Shown here piece after piece: positions 10,252 through 17,664 of a stretch of DNA of 19,237 bases. The DNA is taken from NCBI GenBank assembly GCA_004557805.1, contig SFFS01000026.1, forward strand, positions 1 through 19,237, written 5' to 3'. Within the stretch, counting starts at the first letter, position 1. The number at the start of each line of letters is the position of its first letter. The position numbers and the translations under genes are program-made. Below the pieces are notes generated by a model. The model saw nothing but the letters and a program-made list of their open reading frames with translations, did not search any database and was not told where the DNA came from. The stretch comes from Clostridiales bacterium. Its GTDB lineage: Bacteria > Bacillota > Clostridia > Christensenellales > Aristaeellaceae.

Positions 10252-11079
10252 ATGCAATCGGTCGGCACGCGGGGCTATCTCAACGAGGAATACCGGCTGT
10301 TCCATTCCGTCGATCAGCGCGACCTCGACTTCGAGGCGCACAACCATGATTTTCACAAAATCGTGCTCTGCCTTTCCGGCCATGTCACCTATGTGATGGA
10401 AGGCAGCACGTATTTTCTGCGTCCGTGGGATCTGCTGCTGATTCCGGAGCATCAGATTCATCAGTCGAGCTTTCGCTCGGACGAGGTGTACGAGCGCATC
10501 ATCCTCTGGATCAACGACCGTTTTCTGCAGCGCTTTAACGAACCCGCGCTGCTCGACGTGTTCGAGTGGCCGCACCGCCGCCGCACCGGGCTTTTCCGCC
10601 CCGAAGCGCCGCGCCGCGCCGCGCTGAGCGACAAGCTGCGCGAGGTGGAGCGCTGCCAGAGCGCATCCTTCGCAGGCCATACGCTGCTGGCGGACACCTA
10701 CCTGATTCGATTCCTGATGGAGCTGCGCAACCAGCTTGGCGACGCGCCGGATACGGCGGCCAGCTCGGTGCGCAGCGATCCGCGCTTCAACCGCATGCTG
10801 GAGTTTATCAATCAAAACCTTGCGGGCGATCTCTCAGTAGACCGGCTGGCGCGCGAGTTTTTCCTCAGTTCTTCCTACTTGATGCACGCCTTCAAGCGGC
10901 ACACGGGCTGCACGCTGCACCAGTATGTGCTGCAAAAGCGGCTCATCCAGGCGGCGGCCGCTATCCGCGAAGGCGAACCGGTCGTCGCGTCCGCGCTGGC
11001 GGCGGGCTTTTCCGATTACACAACGTTCCTCAAGGCGTTCCGCAAGCAATACGGCTGCGCGCCGGGCGAGCTCAGATAG
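10252..11079 (+). CDS. AraC-family transcriptional regulator with cupin sensor domain
   Basis: A 275-residue DNA-binding regulator. Start ATG 10252 has AGGAGG (10242-10247) 4 nt upstream; much longer upstream open frames run antisense through malQ and are discarded. The N-terminal part is a cupin-like ligand pocket (about 28-72, with AHNHDFHKIVLCLSGHVTYV and LLLIPEHQIHQ). The C-terminal part holds two helix-turn-helix units: the first around LSVDRLAREFFLSSSYLMHA (195-214), the second around VVASALAAGFSDYTTFLKAF (244-263), ending YGCAPGELR. The ligand is unknown; the position opposite malQ-glgP suggests a maltodextrin or related sugar (inference). A terminator follows at once, so it is monocistronic. 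Confidence 0.93.
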   Translation: MQSVGTRGYLNEEYRLFHSVDQRDLDFEAHNHDFHKIVLCLSGHVTYVMEGSTYFLRPWDLLLIPEHQIHQSSFRSDEVYERIILWINDRFLQRFNEPALLDVFEWPHRRRTGLFRPEAPRRAALSDKLREVERCQSASFAGHTLLADTYLIRFLMELRNQLGDAPDTAASSVRSDPRFNRMLEFINQNLAGDLSVDRLAREFFLSSSYLMHAFKRHTGCTLHQYVLQKRLIQAAAAIREGEPVVASALAAGFSDYTTFLKAFRKQYGCAPGELR

Positions 11080-11096
11080 CCGGCTCTGTTGATTTT

Positions 11097-11118
11097 CCGG
11101 CGCAAATGCGCCGGTTTT
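11097..11118 (+). terminator. intrinsic terminator of the AraC-type gene
   Basis: CCGGCGC (11097-11103) and GCGCCGG (11108-11114) form a perfect 7-bp stem with an AAAT loop, followed by TTTTCTG, 17 bp after the stop codon. Confidence 0.88.
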
Positions 11119-11126
11119 CTGCTAAC

Positions 11127-11170
11127 AAAAAGTCCCGTGCTCAGCGCTTGTCCGCGCGGCACGGGACTTT
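11127..11170 (-). terminator. intrinsic terminator of the repeat surface protein gene
   Basis: AAAGTCCCGTGC (11129-11140) is the exact reverse complement of GCACGGGACTTT (11159-11170). Read leftward, the stem ends in a run of five T, then G, about 22 bp after the stop codon at 11193. Confidence 0.88.
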
Positions 11171-11192
11171 CTCTCCACTCTCTTGCAGGCTC

Positions 11193-14100
11193 TTACTTCT
11201 TTTTCTTCTTGCCCTTCACAACGGCGGTCGTTCCGCCGCCCAGCGCAATAATCAGCGCGGCAATCCACGCAATCCATGTATTGTTGGACTTCGCGGTTTC
11301 TTCCTTTTCGTCCGCAGGCGCTTCGGTCGCAGGCGCCTCTGTCGGCTGCTCCGTCGCGGGTGCTTCGGTCGCAGGCGCCTCTGTCGGCTGCTCCGTCGCA
11401 GGCGCTTCGGTCGCAGGCGCCTCTGTCGGCTGCTCCGTCGCAGGCGCTTCCGTCGCAGGCACCTCTGTCGGCTGCTCCGTCGCGGGTGCTTCGGTCGCAG
11501 GACCCTCCGTCGGCTGCTCCGTCGCAGGCGCTTCCGTCGCAGAACCCTCCGTCGGCTGCTCAGCCGTGGGGGCTTCCGTCACAGTCGCGCCGCTGGTCAC
11601 GACGATCACCGGCTCCTCCGTCGCGGCGGCGGTTTCAGCGGGCTCCGTCACAACGGTGGCAATCGCAGGAACAGCCGCTTCCGTCTTCTGCGGCTGCGCC
11701 GCGTCGGTCGCGCCGGCGTTCACAACGCCGCCGCTCGTCGGTTCGGCGGTTTCCGCCGGAGCCGTCACGGCCGCCGTAGCCGCGTCAACCGGTCCGACGA
11801 CGACAGACTTCGTTTCAGGCATCGGCAGCGTGGTCACGATCTCTTCGTTCGGGGTAACGGGTTCGGCGTCCTCAAGCAGTTCGCCGTTCTGATCGGCCGG
11901 ATACCAGGCGCTTTCACCGCGATCCTTGCGGCCGTAAACGCGATACTGCGTCTCGCCATCGGCGGGCTGGAACGAATACACGCCGTTCTCCCCGGCCTGA
12001 TAATAGGAAGGCACGTCCTCTTCATCAGGCGTTTCGGGCACAAAGCCCTTGATATGATCGTCAAACTCGCGCGCCAGGTCGACGGGCTGCGCGTCCTCGC
12101 TGACCACATTGCCCTCCGCGTCGGCGGGATACCAGTTCGCCTCTCCGCGGTCCTTACGGCCGTAGACGCGATATTCCGTCACGCCGTCGGCGTTCTCAAA
12201 CGAATATACGCCGTTTTCACCGGCCTTATAGTATTCCGGCGTCTGCGCGGGCGTTTCCGGTTCAAAGCCCTGCACGTTGGCGACGAAATCATCGTAGGGA
12301 TCGATGGGCGCGCCCTGCGCGTCCAGAAGATTGCCGTCCTCATCGGCGGCATACCATGCGGCGGGCGCTCCGTTCACGCGGCCGTACACGCGGTAATCCT
12401 TCGTGCCGTCGCGCTTTTCAACGGCATACACGCCATTCTCGCCCGCCTCGTAATAGGCGGGAACCTGCTCCGGCCGTCGCGCGGCGAAGCCGTCGGCGAA
12501 ATCGGTATAATCCTGCGCGGGATCGATGGGCTGCGCCCCCTCGGCCACAGCGCCGTTCTCATCGCACGGATACCACGCGGGCGTTCCGGTTTCAAGATAG
12601 CTGTCGTAATCGCCGTAGGTGCGGTAGACGCGGTTTCCGTCGCGGTCCTCCACGGCGAACACGCCGTCGCCCACGCGCTCATAATACGCGGGAACCTCCT
12701 GCGGTTCAGCAGGCACGAACTGCGGCTCGGCGATGGTCGCCAGATCGGAAGCGGGCTGTACGGGCAGTGCGTTCGGCTCGACGTTTCCGCGCTCGTCGCA
12801 CGGATACCACGCGGGTTCGCCGCGGTCCTTGCTTCCGTAAATGCGGTACTGCGTTTTGCCCTCGCTGTCGGTGAACATGAACACGCTGGGCGTTTTGGTG
12901 GAGGAATAATAGCGCGGCGCGCCGTCGGCGCGGGCGGACTCGAAGCCCTCGTAGTAGGCCGCAAAGTCTTCCTCTGCGGTCACGGCCTGCGCGTCGTCGG
13001 CCACGACGCCGTTCTCATCGCACGGATACCACGCGGGGGCCTGGCCGTCCTTCACGCCGTAGACGCGGTAGACCTTGCCGCCCTCACGGTCTTCAACGGC
13101 GTATACGCCGTTTTCCTGCTTTTCGTAAATATCGGGAACCTTCGCGGGCTCGGCCACGTCGAAGCCCTTCACATACGCCTCAAAATCCGCTTCCGGGCTG
13201 ACCGGCTGCGCGCCCTCGGCGACCGCTCCGTTTTCATCGGACGGATAGAACGCCGCGTCCGCGCCGTCCAGGCGGCCGTAGACGCGATACTGCGTCTGCC
13301 CGTCGCGCCCGGTGAAGGCGTACACGCCGCCGCGGTTCTCGTAAAGCGCGGGTTCCTGCTGCGGCTCCGCCGCGCCGAAGCCCTTCTGATAGGCTTCAAA
13401 ATCCGCTTCCGGGCTGACCGGCTGCGCGTCCCCGGCGACAACGCCGTTTTCATCGGACGGATAGAACGCCGCCTCGCCGCCGTTCATGCGGCCATAGGCG
13501 CGATATTCGGTTGCGCCGTCGCGGGTGGTGAAGGAATAGACTCCGTTTTCGTTTTTCGTATAGTTCGCAGGTTCGGTTTCCGCCGTCCACGGCACGAAGC
13601 CGGCCACGAAGCTGTCGTAATCCTGCTCGGGCGTCACAGGCGTTTCGTCCATGACGACATCGCCGTTTTCATCAGCCGGGAAGAAATTCGGGCCTTCGCC
13701 GGTCATCACACCGTAGGCGCGGTATTCGTCCGGCTTGGTGGTTACGCGCCAGAGGCCTTCCCTGCCCTCGACAGGCTCATAGAACGAGGGGATTTCCGCG
13801 GGCGCTTCGGTGGCTACGAAGCCCGGCACCGGCGTGGGGTAGGGGCGCACGCCTTCGACCAGCTCGTAGGTGTAGGCCACGCGCAGGCGGAACATATCGT
13901 TCACATCGCGCACGACGAAGGAAACGACCATTTCTTCGGTGTTCAGCGGAGCGAGGTCATAGACGGCGGAAGCGGGCTTGCCGTTATAGCCGCCGGCGCT
14001 GACGCGCAGCACCTGCCTGCCCTGCTCGTTGACGCTGAGGAGGGAATCGAGCTTTTCCGTGTTTTCGGCGGACTCGCCGGTGATCTCAATCGCGTAATGC

Positions 14101-14477
14101 TGGCCGGGTTCCATGTAAATGGGCATGGGCGTCCAGGTGTAGCTCTGCTTCTGGGCGCGCGCGCTGTTTTCAATCGTCAGCGAAACGACGGGGTCGCTCT
14201 GACCGGCGTTGGCGACGGACTCGGCCATCAGCGGGTCGCTGAGGTCGAGGGCGAAGCCCTCCGCTTCATATTCGGCCGTAAAACCGCCCTTTGTGCGGAT
14301 CTGCGGCTCCAGATCGATCTTCGTCAGCTGCCAGTACACGGGCACCGCGGGCGCCTCGGTGTAGACGGGCATGAACGCGTCCGCATAAGCGCAGGATGCG
14401 AGCATGCACAGGCAGATAACAAGCGCGATAAAGGTCGACAGGATCGTTTTTGCATTCGTAGCTTTGGCGTTTCTCAC
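11193..14477 (-). CDS. large secreted, membrane-anchored repeat protein of unknown function
   Basis: A 1094-residue protein I do not recognise. GTG 14477 is the start, with AGGAGG (complement of 14485-14490) 7 nt upstream. Order: signal peptide (about 1-33) ending CMLASCAYADAF, where LASC at 26-29 could be a lipobox or AYA a signal peptidase I site; a unique N-terminal region (34-227); nine repeats of about 72 residues (228-875) built around ENGVYSF, TEYRVYGRKDRGE, AWYPADENG and a degenerate VSPEADFEAYVKGF; an Ala/Thr-rich linker; a Thr/Pro/Glu stalk (about 966-1055); one transmembrane helix (about 1068-1087) and a KGKKKKK tail. No LPxTG is seen, so anchoring is by the membrane helix, not sortase. 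Repeats 4-6 carry a WYPCDE cysteine. It is probably surface-exposed, perhaps a carbohydrate or protein binder; this is inference. Confidence 0.85.
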   Translation of the reverse strand: MRNAKATNAKTILSTFIALVICLCMLASCAYADAFMPVYTEAPAVPVYWQLTKIDLEPQIRTKGGFTAEYEAEGFALDLSDPLMAESVANAGQSDPVVSLTIENSARAQKQSYTWTPMPIYMEPGQHYAIEITGESAENTEKLDSLLSVNEQGRQVLRVSAGGYNGKPASAVYDLAPLNTEEMVVSFVVRDVNDMFRLRVAYTYELVEGVRPYPTPVPGFVATEAPAEIPSFYEPVEGREGLWRVTTKPDEYRAYGVMTGEGPNFFPADENGDVVMDETPVTPEQDYDSFVAGFVPWTAETEPANYTKNENGVYSFTTRDGATEYRAYGRMNGGEAAFYPSDENGVVAGDAQPVSPEADFEAYQKGFGAAEPQQEPALYENRGGVYAFTGRDGQTQYRVYGRLDGADAAFYPSDENGAVAEGAQPVSPEADFEAYVKGFDVAEPAKVPDIYEKQENGVYAVEDREGGKVYRVYGVKDGQAPAWYPCDENGVVADDAQAVTAEEDFAAYYEGFESARADGAPRYYSSTKTPSVFMFTDSEGKTQYRIYGSKDRGEPAWYPCDERGNVEPNALPVQPASDLATIAEPQFVPAEPQEVPAYYERVGDGVFAVEDRDGNRVYRTYGDYDSYLETGTPAWYPCDENGAVAEGAQPIDPAQDYTDFADGFAARRPEQVPAYYEAGENGVYAVEKRDGTKDYRVYGRVNGAPAAWYAADEDGNLLDAQGAPIDPYDDFVANVQGFEPETPAQTPEYYKAGENGVYSFENADGVTEYRVYGRKDRGEANWYPADAEGNVVSEDAQPVDLAREFDDHIKGFVPETPDEEDVPSYYQAGENGVYSFQPADGETQYRVYGRKDRGESAWYPADQNGELLEDAEPVTPNEEIVTTLPMPETKSVVVGPVDAATAAVTAPAETAEPTSGGVVNAGATDAAQPQKTEAAVPAIATVVTEPAETAAATEEPVIVVTSGATVTEAPTAEQPTEGSATEAPATEQPTEGPATEAPATEQPTEVPATEAPATEQPTEAPATEAPATEQPTEAPATEAPATEQPTEAPATEAPADEKEETAKSNNTWIAWIAALIIALGGGTTAVVKGKKKKK
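11314..11580 (-). repeat. 42-bp minisatellite encoding the Thr/Pro stalk
   Basis: Six complete 42-bp units start at 11314, 11356, 11398, 11440, 11482 and 11524, with a degenerate seventh to about 11580. Each encodes 14 residues, ATEAPATEQPTEAP with small changes at position 13. Units are nearly identical, so copy number is likely to vary by slippage or recombination; changes would stay in frame and alter only stalk length. Confidence 0.93.
11853..13796 (-). repeat. nine ~216-bp repeats encoding 72-residue modules
   Basis: Nine consecutive modules of about 72 residues, each with Tyr-rich start, ENGVYSF, DG.T.YR.YG, WYP.DENG and an acidic V.P..DF segment ending GF. DNA conservation is moderate, strongest between adjacent modules 2-3 and 8-9, so most duplications are old. 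Boundaries are approximate. Confidence 0.85.
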
Positions 14478-14522
14478 CGTAGCCCCTCCTCTGACGATAA
14501 AAAGCCATTTTCAGATATTGTC

Positions 14523-14551
14523 ATTATATACCCTTATAATGCAAGAAGCAA
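14523..14551 (-). promoter_or_regulatory. promoter of the repeat surface protein gene
   Basis: On the minus strand TTGCTT (complement of 14546-14551), a 17-bp spacer and a perfect TATAAT (complement of 14523-14528). The start would be near 14516, about 39 nt before the GTG. It is back-to-back with the promoter at 14566-14594. Confidence 0.75.
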
Positions 14552-14565
14552 GCACTAATTGCCTG

Positions 14566-14594
14566 TTGCAACAATTCTTTTCTCGCGATATACT
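14566..14594 (+). promoter_or_regulatory. promoter of the small membrane protein / uracil-DNA glycosylase unit
   Basis: TTGCAA at 14566-14571, a 17-bp spacer and TATACT at 14589-14594. The predicted start near 14601 leaves about 33 nt before the GTG at 14634. Only 14 bp separate its -35 box from the -35 of the divergent promoter, so the two may compete. Confidence 0.7.
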
Positions 14595-14633
14595 ATCAGG
14601 CAGAAGAATTTTTTCATCCGGGAGGTGGAAGCC

Positions 14634-14843
14634 GTGCGTCTGGATCAGAAAATCGAGGAGCGCCGCCTGCGCTATAAGGCGATGGCGGGAGTGTTCGAAT
14701 TTTTCGGCGTGATCGGAAGCGCGCTGCTGATCATCGCGCTGATCGCGCTGCTGGTCACGATGGGCGCGTGGCTGGCGGACGATCTGTCGCAGTCGTTCTC
14801 GGCGCTGCAGCAGGGCGTAACGGACGCCCTAATCGTGAAATAA
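14634..14843 (+). CDS. 69-residue single-pass membrane protein, unknown function
   Basis: GTG 14634 is chosen because GGGAGGTGG (14619-14627) lies just upstream and the likely transcription start near 14601 excludes the longer frame from ATG 14559. The charged N-terminus (RLDQKIEERRLRYKAMAGVF) could form a short cytoplasmic coiled coil. One hydrophobic helix follows (about 24-48, GVIGSALLIIALIALLVTMG), then a polar amphipathic tail (DDLSQSFSALQQGVTDALIV). I recognise no family. It is 13 bp upstream of the glycosylase gene and probably shares its transcript, though a functional link to DNA repair is not evident. Confidence 0.7.
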   Translation: MRLDQKIEERRLRYKAMAGVFEFFGVIGSALLIIALIALLVTMGAWLADDLSQSFSALQQGVTDALIVK

Positions 14844-14856
14844 AGGAGCGGTTCCC

Positions 14857-15432
14857 ATGCTTGTCTCATGGCCGACGCTGACGGAAGAAATTACCCGCTG
14901 CCAGAAATGCCGGCTCTGCGCCGGGCGGACGTATCCCGTGCCGGGCGAGGGCAATCCGCACGCGCGGCTGATGTTCATCGGCGAAGGTCCCGGCCGCGAC
15001 GAAGACCAGACGGGCCGCCCGTTCGTAGGCCGCGCGGGGCAGCTGCTCGATAAGATGATCGGCGCGATCGGCCTTTCGCGCGAGGAAGTGTTCATCGCCA
15101 ACGTCGTCAAGTGCCGCCCGCCGCAGAACCGCGCGCCGGAGGCCGACGAGGTCGCCGCCTGTATGCCGTACCTGCGCGCGCAGGTGGGGCTGATCCGTCC
15201 GCAGGTGATCGTGCTGCTGGGTTCTTCCGCGCTGGGCGCGATTCTCGGGCCGGATCACCGCATCACGCGCGAACGCGGCGCGTGGATCGAGCGAAAGGGC
15301 GTGTGGTTCATGCCGACGTTCCATCCCGCGGCGCTCCTGCGCGACGAGAGCAAAAAGCGCCCCGTATGGGAAGACCTGAAAAAAGTACGCGACAAATTAC
15401 AGGAGCTGCAAGCCGATGAGCCGAACGCTTGA
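14857..15432 (+). CDS. family 4 uracil-DNA glycosylase (4Fe-4S)
   Basis: Removes uracil from DNA as the first step of base-excision repair. It has 191 residues, typical of family 4. ATG 14857 follows AGGAG with an 8-nt gap. All signatures are present: Cys15 and Cys18 (CQKC) with Cys86 and Cys102 (16 apart, as in Thermus UdgA) to bind the 4Fe-4S cluster; motif 1 GEGPGRDEDQTGRPFVG (42-58); the uracil-pocket segment NVVKCRPPQ (82-90); motif 2 HPAALLR (156-162). Its last 17 bp overlap the start of the next gene in another frame, so the two are translationally linked. Confidence 0.95.
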   Translation: MLVSWPTLTEEITRCQKCRLCAGRTYPVPGEGNPHARLMFIGEGPGRDEDQTGRPFVGRAGQLLDKMIGAIGLSREEVFIANVVKCRPPQNRAPEADEVAACMPYLRAQVGLIRPQVIVLLGSSALGAILGPDHRITRERGAWIERKGVWFMPTFHPAALLRDESKKRPVWEDLKKVRDKLQELQADEPNA

Positions 15433-16012
15433 GGAAATCAACAGCAAATACAGCGCGCTCCTGGGCGCGGAATACACGCTGGTCACGGGCGAGGGCGACC
15501 CGCGCGCAAGCCTGATGCTGGTGGGCGAAGCGCCGGGCCGGCAGGAGGAAGAGCAGGGCCGTCCCTTCGTGGGACAGGCCGGCAAAAACCTCGACGAGTT
15601 TCTCTCGCTGGTACAGATGGAGCGCGGAGCGCTCTATATTTCCAACGCCGTCAAGTTCCGGCCGACGAAGCTGGGCGCGTCGGGGCGGCTTTCCAACCGC
15701 ACGCCCGCGCGCGGCGAAATCGCGCGGTTCAACCCATGGCTGGCGGAGGAAATCGCCTGCGTGCGGCCGCGCGTGATCGCTTCTTTGGGGAACACCGCGC
15801 TGGGCGCTGTGCTTACGGCCTGCGGCGCGGACGCGCGCGATGCGAAGGCCGTCGTGGGCGAGGTGCACGGCCGGCCGCTTTCCCTCGGCGAAGGAAAGCC
15901 CGCGCTGTTCCCGCTGTATCACCCCGCTTCCATTATTTATCGGCGCGGGCTGAAAACCGTATACGAGCAGGACGTTCGGGCGCTGAAAGCGTATCTGGAC
16001 GCGCTTGTCTGA
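15416..16012 (+). CDS. uracil-DNA glycosylase-superfamily paralogue lacking the Fe-S cysteines
   Basis: A 198-residue protein with the same fold signatures as its upstream neighbour: motif 1 GEAPGRQEEEQGRPFVG (37-53), the pocket segment SNAVKFRP (76-83) and motif 2 HPASIIYRR (169-177). All four cluster cysteines are gone: the N-terminal CxxC region is KYSALLGAEY, and Phe81 and Phe105 stand where Cys86 and Cys102 are in the neighbour. The two remaining cysteines (115, 136) are not in ligand positions. It also has an insertion (about 84-98) after the pocket segment. The Asn and His motifs remain, so it may still be a glycosylase of altered specificity or a DNA-binding partner. AGGAG lies about 10 nt before ATG 15416, inside the upstream gene. 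A terminator follows. Confidence 0.88.
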   Translation: MSRTLEEINSKYSALLGAEYTLVTGEGDPRASLMLVGEAPGRQEEEQGRPFVGQAGKNLDEFLSLVQMERGALYISNAVKFRPTKLGASGRLSNRTPARGEIARFNPWLAEEIACVRPRVIASLGNTALGAVLTACGADARDAKAVVGEVHGRPLSLGEGKPALFPLYHPASIIYRRGLKTVYEQDVRALKAYLDALV

Positions 16013-16017
16013 CATTT

Positions 16018-16053
16018 CAGCGCCGGAAACGTATGTTTCGCGGCGCTGTTTGT
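16018..16053 (+). terminator. terminator after the glycosylase pair
   Basis: CAGCGCC (16018-16024) pairs with GGCGCTG (16042-16048), with an inner GAAAC/GTTTC stem around a GTAT loop, followed by TTTGTT. It lies 5 bp after the stop codon and abuts the next promoter. Confidence 0.75.
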
Positions 16054-16080
16054 TGCAATTTCCCGGGGGGATGTTACAAT
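16053..16080 (+). promoter_or_regulatory. extended -10 promoter for the nfeD-floA operon
   Basis: TTGCAA (16053-16058), a 16-bp spacer and TACAAT (16075-16080) with a TGT extended -10 element (16072-16074). Transcription would begin near 16087, leaving only about 25 nt before the nfeD ATG. The -35 box overlaps the tail of the preceding terminator. Confidence 0.7.
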
Positions 16081-16111
16081 GCCGGTATGAAAGGAGTGAA
16101 GCGGGAAAACC

Positions 16112-16609
16112 ATGTTTGACTTTATCGTCTCCAATCTCGCCATTATCATCTGCGTCGTCGCGGGCCTGGGGTTGCTGGTGGTGGAAATGTTCGTGCCGGG
16201 CTTCGGCGTTCCGGGCGTTTCCGGCATTATTCTGCTGGCCGTCAGCGCAGTGCTGCTGGGGCTGAAATCCGGCGTGCTGGCCGCCGTGGGGCTGATCGTA
16301 ATCATCATGGCGCTGGTCGCGGTCATGCTGTCCATCGCGCTGAAATCGGCTGCGAACGGACGGCTGAGCCGCTCCACGCTCATCCTGCACGAGAGCGAGA
16401 GCAGCGAAGAAGGCTTTCTCTCCTCGAGCGATATGAGCGTATTCCTCGGCCGCGAGGGCGAAACGCGCACGGCGCTGCGCCCCAGCGGCATCGCCGAGTT
16501 CGACGGCGTTCGCCTGAACGTCGTGTCCGACGGCGTGTTCATCGCGCAGGGCGTGCGGGTGAAGATCGTCCGTGTAGACGGCAACCGCATTCTGGTGCAT
16601 ACAATCTGA
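16112..16609 (+). CDS. short NfeD-family membrane protein
   Basis: A 165-residue NfeD1b-type protein, the short form without a protease domain that pairs with flotillins. Three hydrophobic helices span about 6-28, 33-51 and 54-78; a linker with ESESSEEG follows, then an OB-fold-like C-terminal domain (about 105-165, with LRPSGIAEFDGVRLNVVSDG and VKIVRVDGNRILV), the NfeD hallmark. The start at ATG 16112 has no clear ribosome site at normal distance: AAGGAG (16091-16096) is 15 nt away, and a 10-codon frame (16087-16119) overlaps the start, so translational coupling is possible. floA follows after 32 bp, the usual pairing, which supports a shared role in membrane microdomains. Confidence 0.9.
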   Translation: MFDFIVSNLAIIICVVAGLGLLVVEMFVPGFGVPGVSGIILLAVSAVLLGLKSGVLAAVGLIVIIMALVAVMLSIALKSAANGRLSRSTLILHESESSEEGFLSSSDMSVFLGREGETRTALRPSGIAEFDGVRLNVVSDGVFIAQGVRVKIVRVDGNRILVHTI

Positions 16610-16641
16610 CCGACTGATCTGAAAGGAAGGGATTTTTCGCT

Positions 16642-17661
16642 ATGGGAATTGAACTGGTTTCTCTGCTCGTCATCATTTTTCTGGTGCTTGTTCTTCTGAT
16701 CGCGTTCTTCTCCTTCTTCCCGGTGGGGCTGTGGATTTCGGCGCGCGCCTCCGGCGTGAAGGTGAGCATCGGCTCGCTGGTGGGCATGCGCATCCGCCGC
16801 ATCACGCCCAGCAAACTGGTCTATCCGCTCATTAAGGCCACGAAGGCCGGCCTGGACGTGACGCTTTCCAAAATGGAAGCGCACTATCTCGCAGGCGGCA
16901 ACATCGATCGCGTCATCAACGCGCTCATCGCCGCGCAGCGCGCGGATATTCCGCTGGAGTTCGAGCAGGCGTGCGCCATCGACCTGGCCGGCCGCGACGT
17001 TCTGCAGGCCGTGCAGATGAGCGTCAACCCGCGCGTCATTGAAACGCCCGCCGTCGCCGCCATCGCCAAGGACGGCATCGAGCTGCGCGCCAAGGCCCGC
17101 GTGACCGTGCGCGCCAACATCGAACGCCTCGTCGGCGGCGCCGGCGAGGAGACGATCATCGCCCGCGTCGGCGAAGGCATCGTCACCACGATCGGCTCTT
17201 CCGAAGCGCACACCGCCGTGCTGGAAAACCCGGACATGATTTCGCAGACCGTTCTGAACAAGGGCCTCGACGCGGGCACCGCGTTTGAAATTCTCTCCAT
17301 CGACATCGCCGACGTCGACGTGGGCCGCAATGTCGGCGCGCAGCTGCAGATGGACCAGGCCGAGGCCGACCGCCGCATCGCGCAGGCGAAGGCCGAGGAA
17401 CGCCGCGCCATGGCCGTCGCGCAGGAACAGGAAATGAAGGCCAAGGTGCAGGAGATGCGCGCGCTGGTCGTGCAGAGCGAAGCGGAAGTGCCGCACGCCA
17501 TGGCTGAAGCGCTCCGCAGCGGTAAGCTGGGCGTCATGGACTATTATCAGATGCAGAACACCATCGCCGATACGAGCATGCGCGAGAGCATCGGCAAGGC
17601 CGCCTCGCCCGCGGACGCCGCGCAGCAGCCCGATCACGCGCCCGCGCCCAGAAAGAAGTAA
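16642..17661 (+). CDS. floA: flotillin-like protein FloA
   Basis: Membrane scaffold that forms functional microdomains and affects membrane fluidity, secretion and signalling. It has 339 residues, close to the usual 325-335 of FloA/YqfA. ATG 16642 follows AAGGAAGGGA. One N-terminal hydrophobic hairpin (about 5-30, VSLLVIIFLVLVLLIAFFSF) anchors it. The SPFH/PHB core follows (GLWISARASGVKVSIGSLVG, ITPSKLVYPLIKATKAGLDV, GGNIDRVINALIAAQRADIP). An Ala/Glu/Gln-rich coiled coil (about 233-290) drives oligomerisation, and the C-terminus is a short Pro/Ala/Lys tail. It sits directly after nfeD and 3 bp before the next gene. Confidence 0.96.
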   Translation: MGIELVSLLVIIFLVLVLLIAFFSFFPVGLWISARASGVKVSIGSLVGMRIRRITPSKLVYPLIKATKAGLDVTLSKMEAHYLAGGNIDRVINALIAAQRADIPLEFEQACAIDLAGRDVLQAVQMSVNPRVIETPAVAAIAKDGIELRAKARVTVRANIERLVGGAGEETIIARVGEGIVTTIGSSEAHTAVLENPDMISQTVLNKGLDAGTAFEILSIDIADVDVGRNVGAQLQMDQAEADRRIAQAKAEERRAMAVAQEQEMKAKVQEMRALVVQSEAEVPHAMAEALRSGKLGVMDYYQMQNTIADTSMRESIGKAASPADAAQQPDHAPAPRKK

Positions 17662-17664
17662 TCT

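Noticed and set aside
8866..11079. 737-codon plus-strand open frame ending in the AraC protein
   Set aside because: Only the last 275 codons form a protein; the rest is the antisense of malQ, and a ribosome site and promoter sit right before ATG 10252.
11193..11300. sortase (LPxTG) anchor at the C-terminus of the surface protein
   Set aside because: A membrane helix and Lys tail are present but no LPxTG-like motif precedes them.
11314..11580. CRISPR-like array
   Set aside because: Units are directly adjacent with no variable spacers, and they lie in frame within a coding region.
10566..14558. 1330-codon plus-strand open frame antisense to the repeat surface gene
   Set aside because: It is Arg-rich low-complexity sequence created by GC-rich codon bias, has no ribosome site, and runs across a terminator pair at 11097-11170 and through the araC gene.
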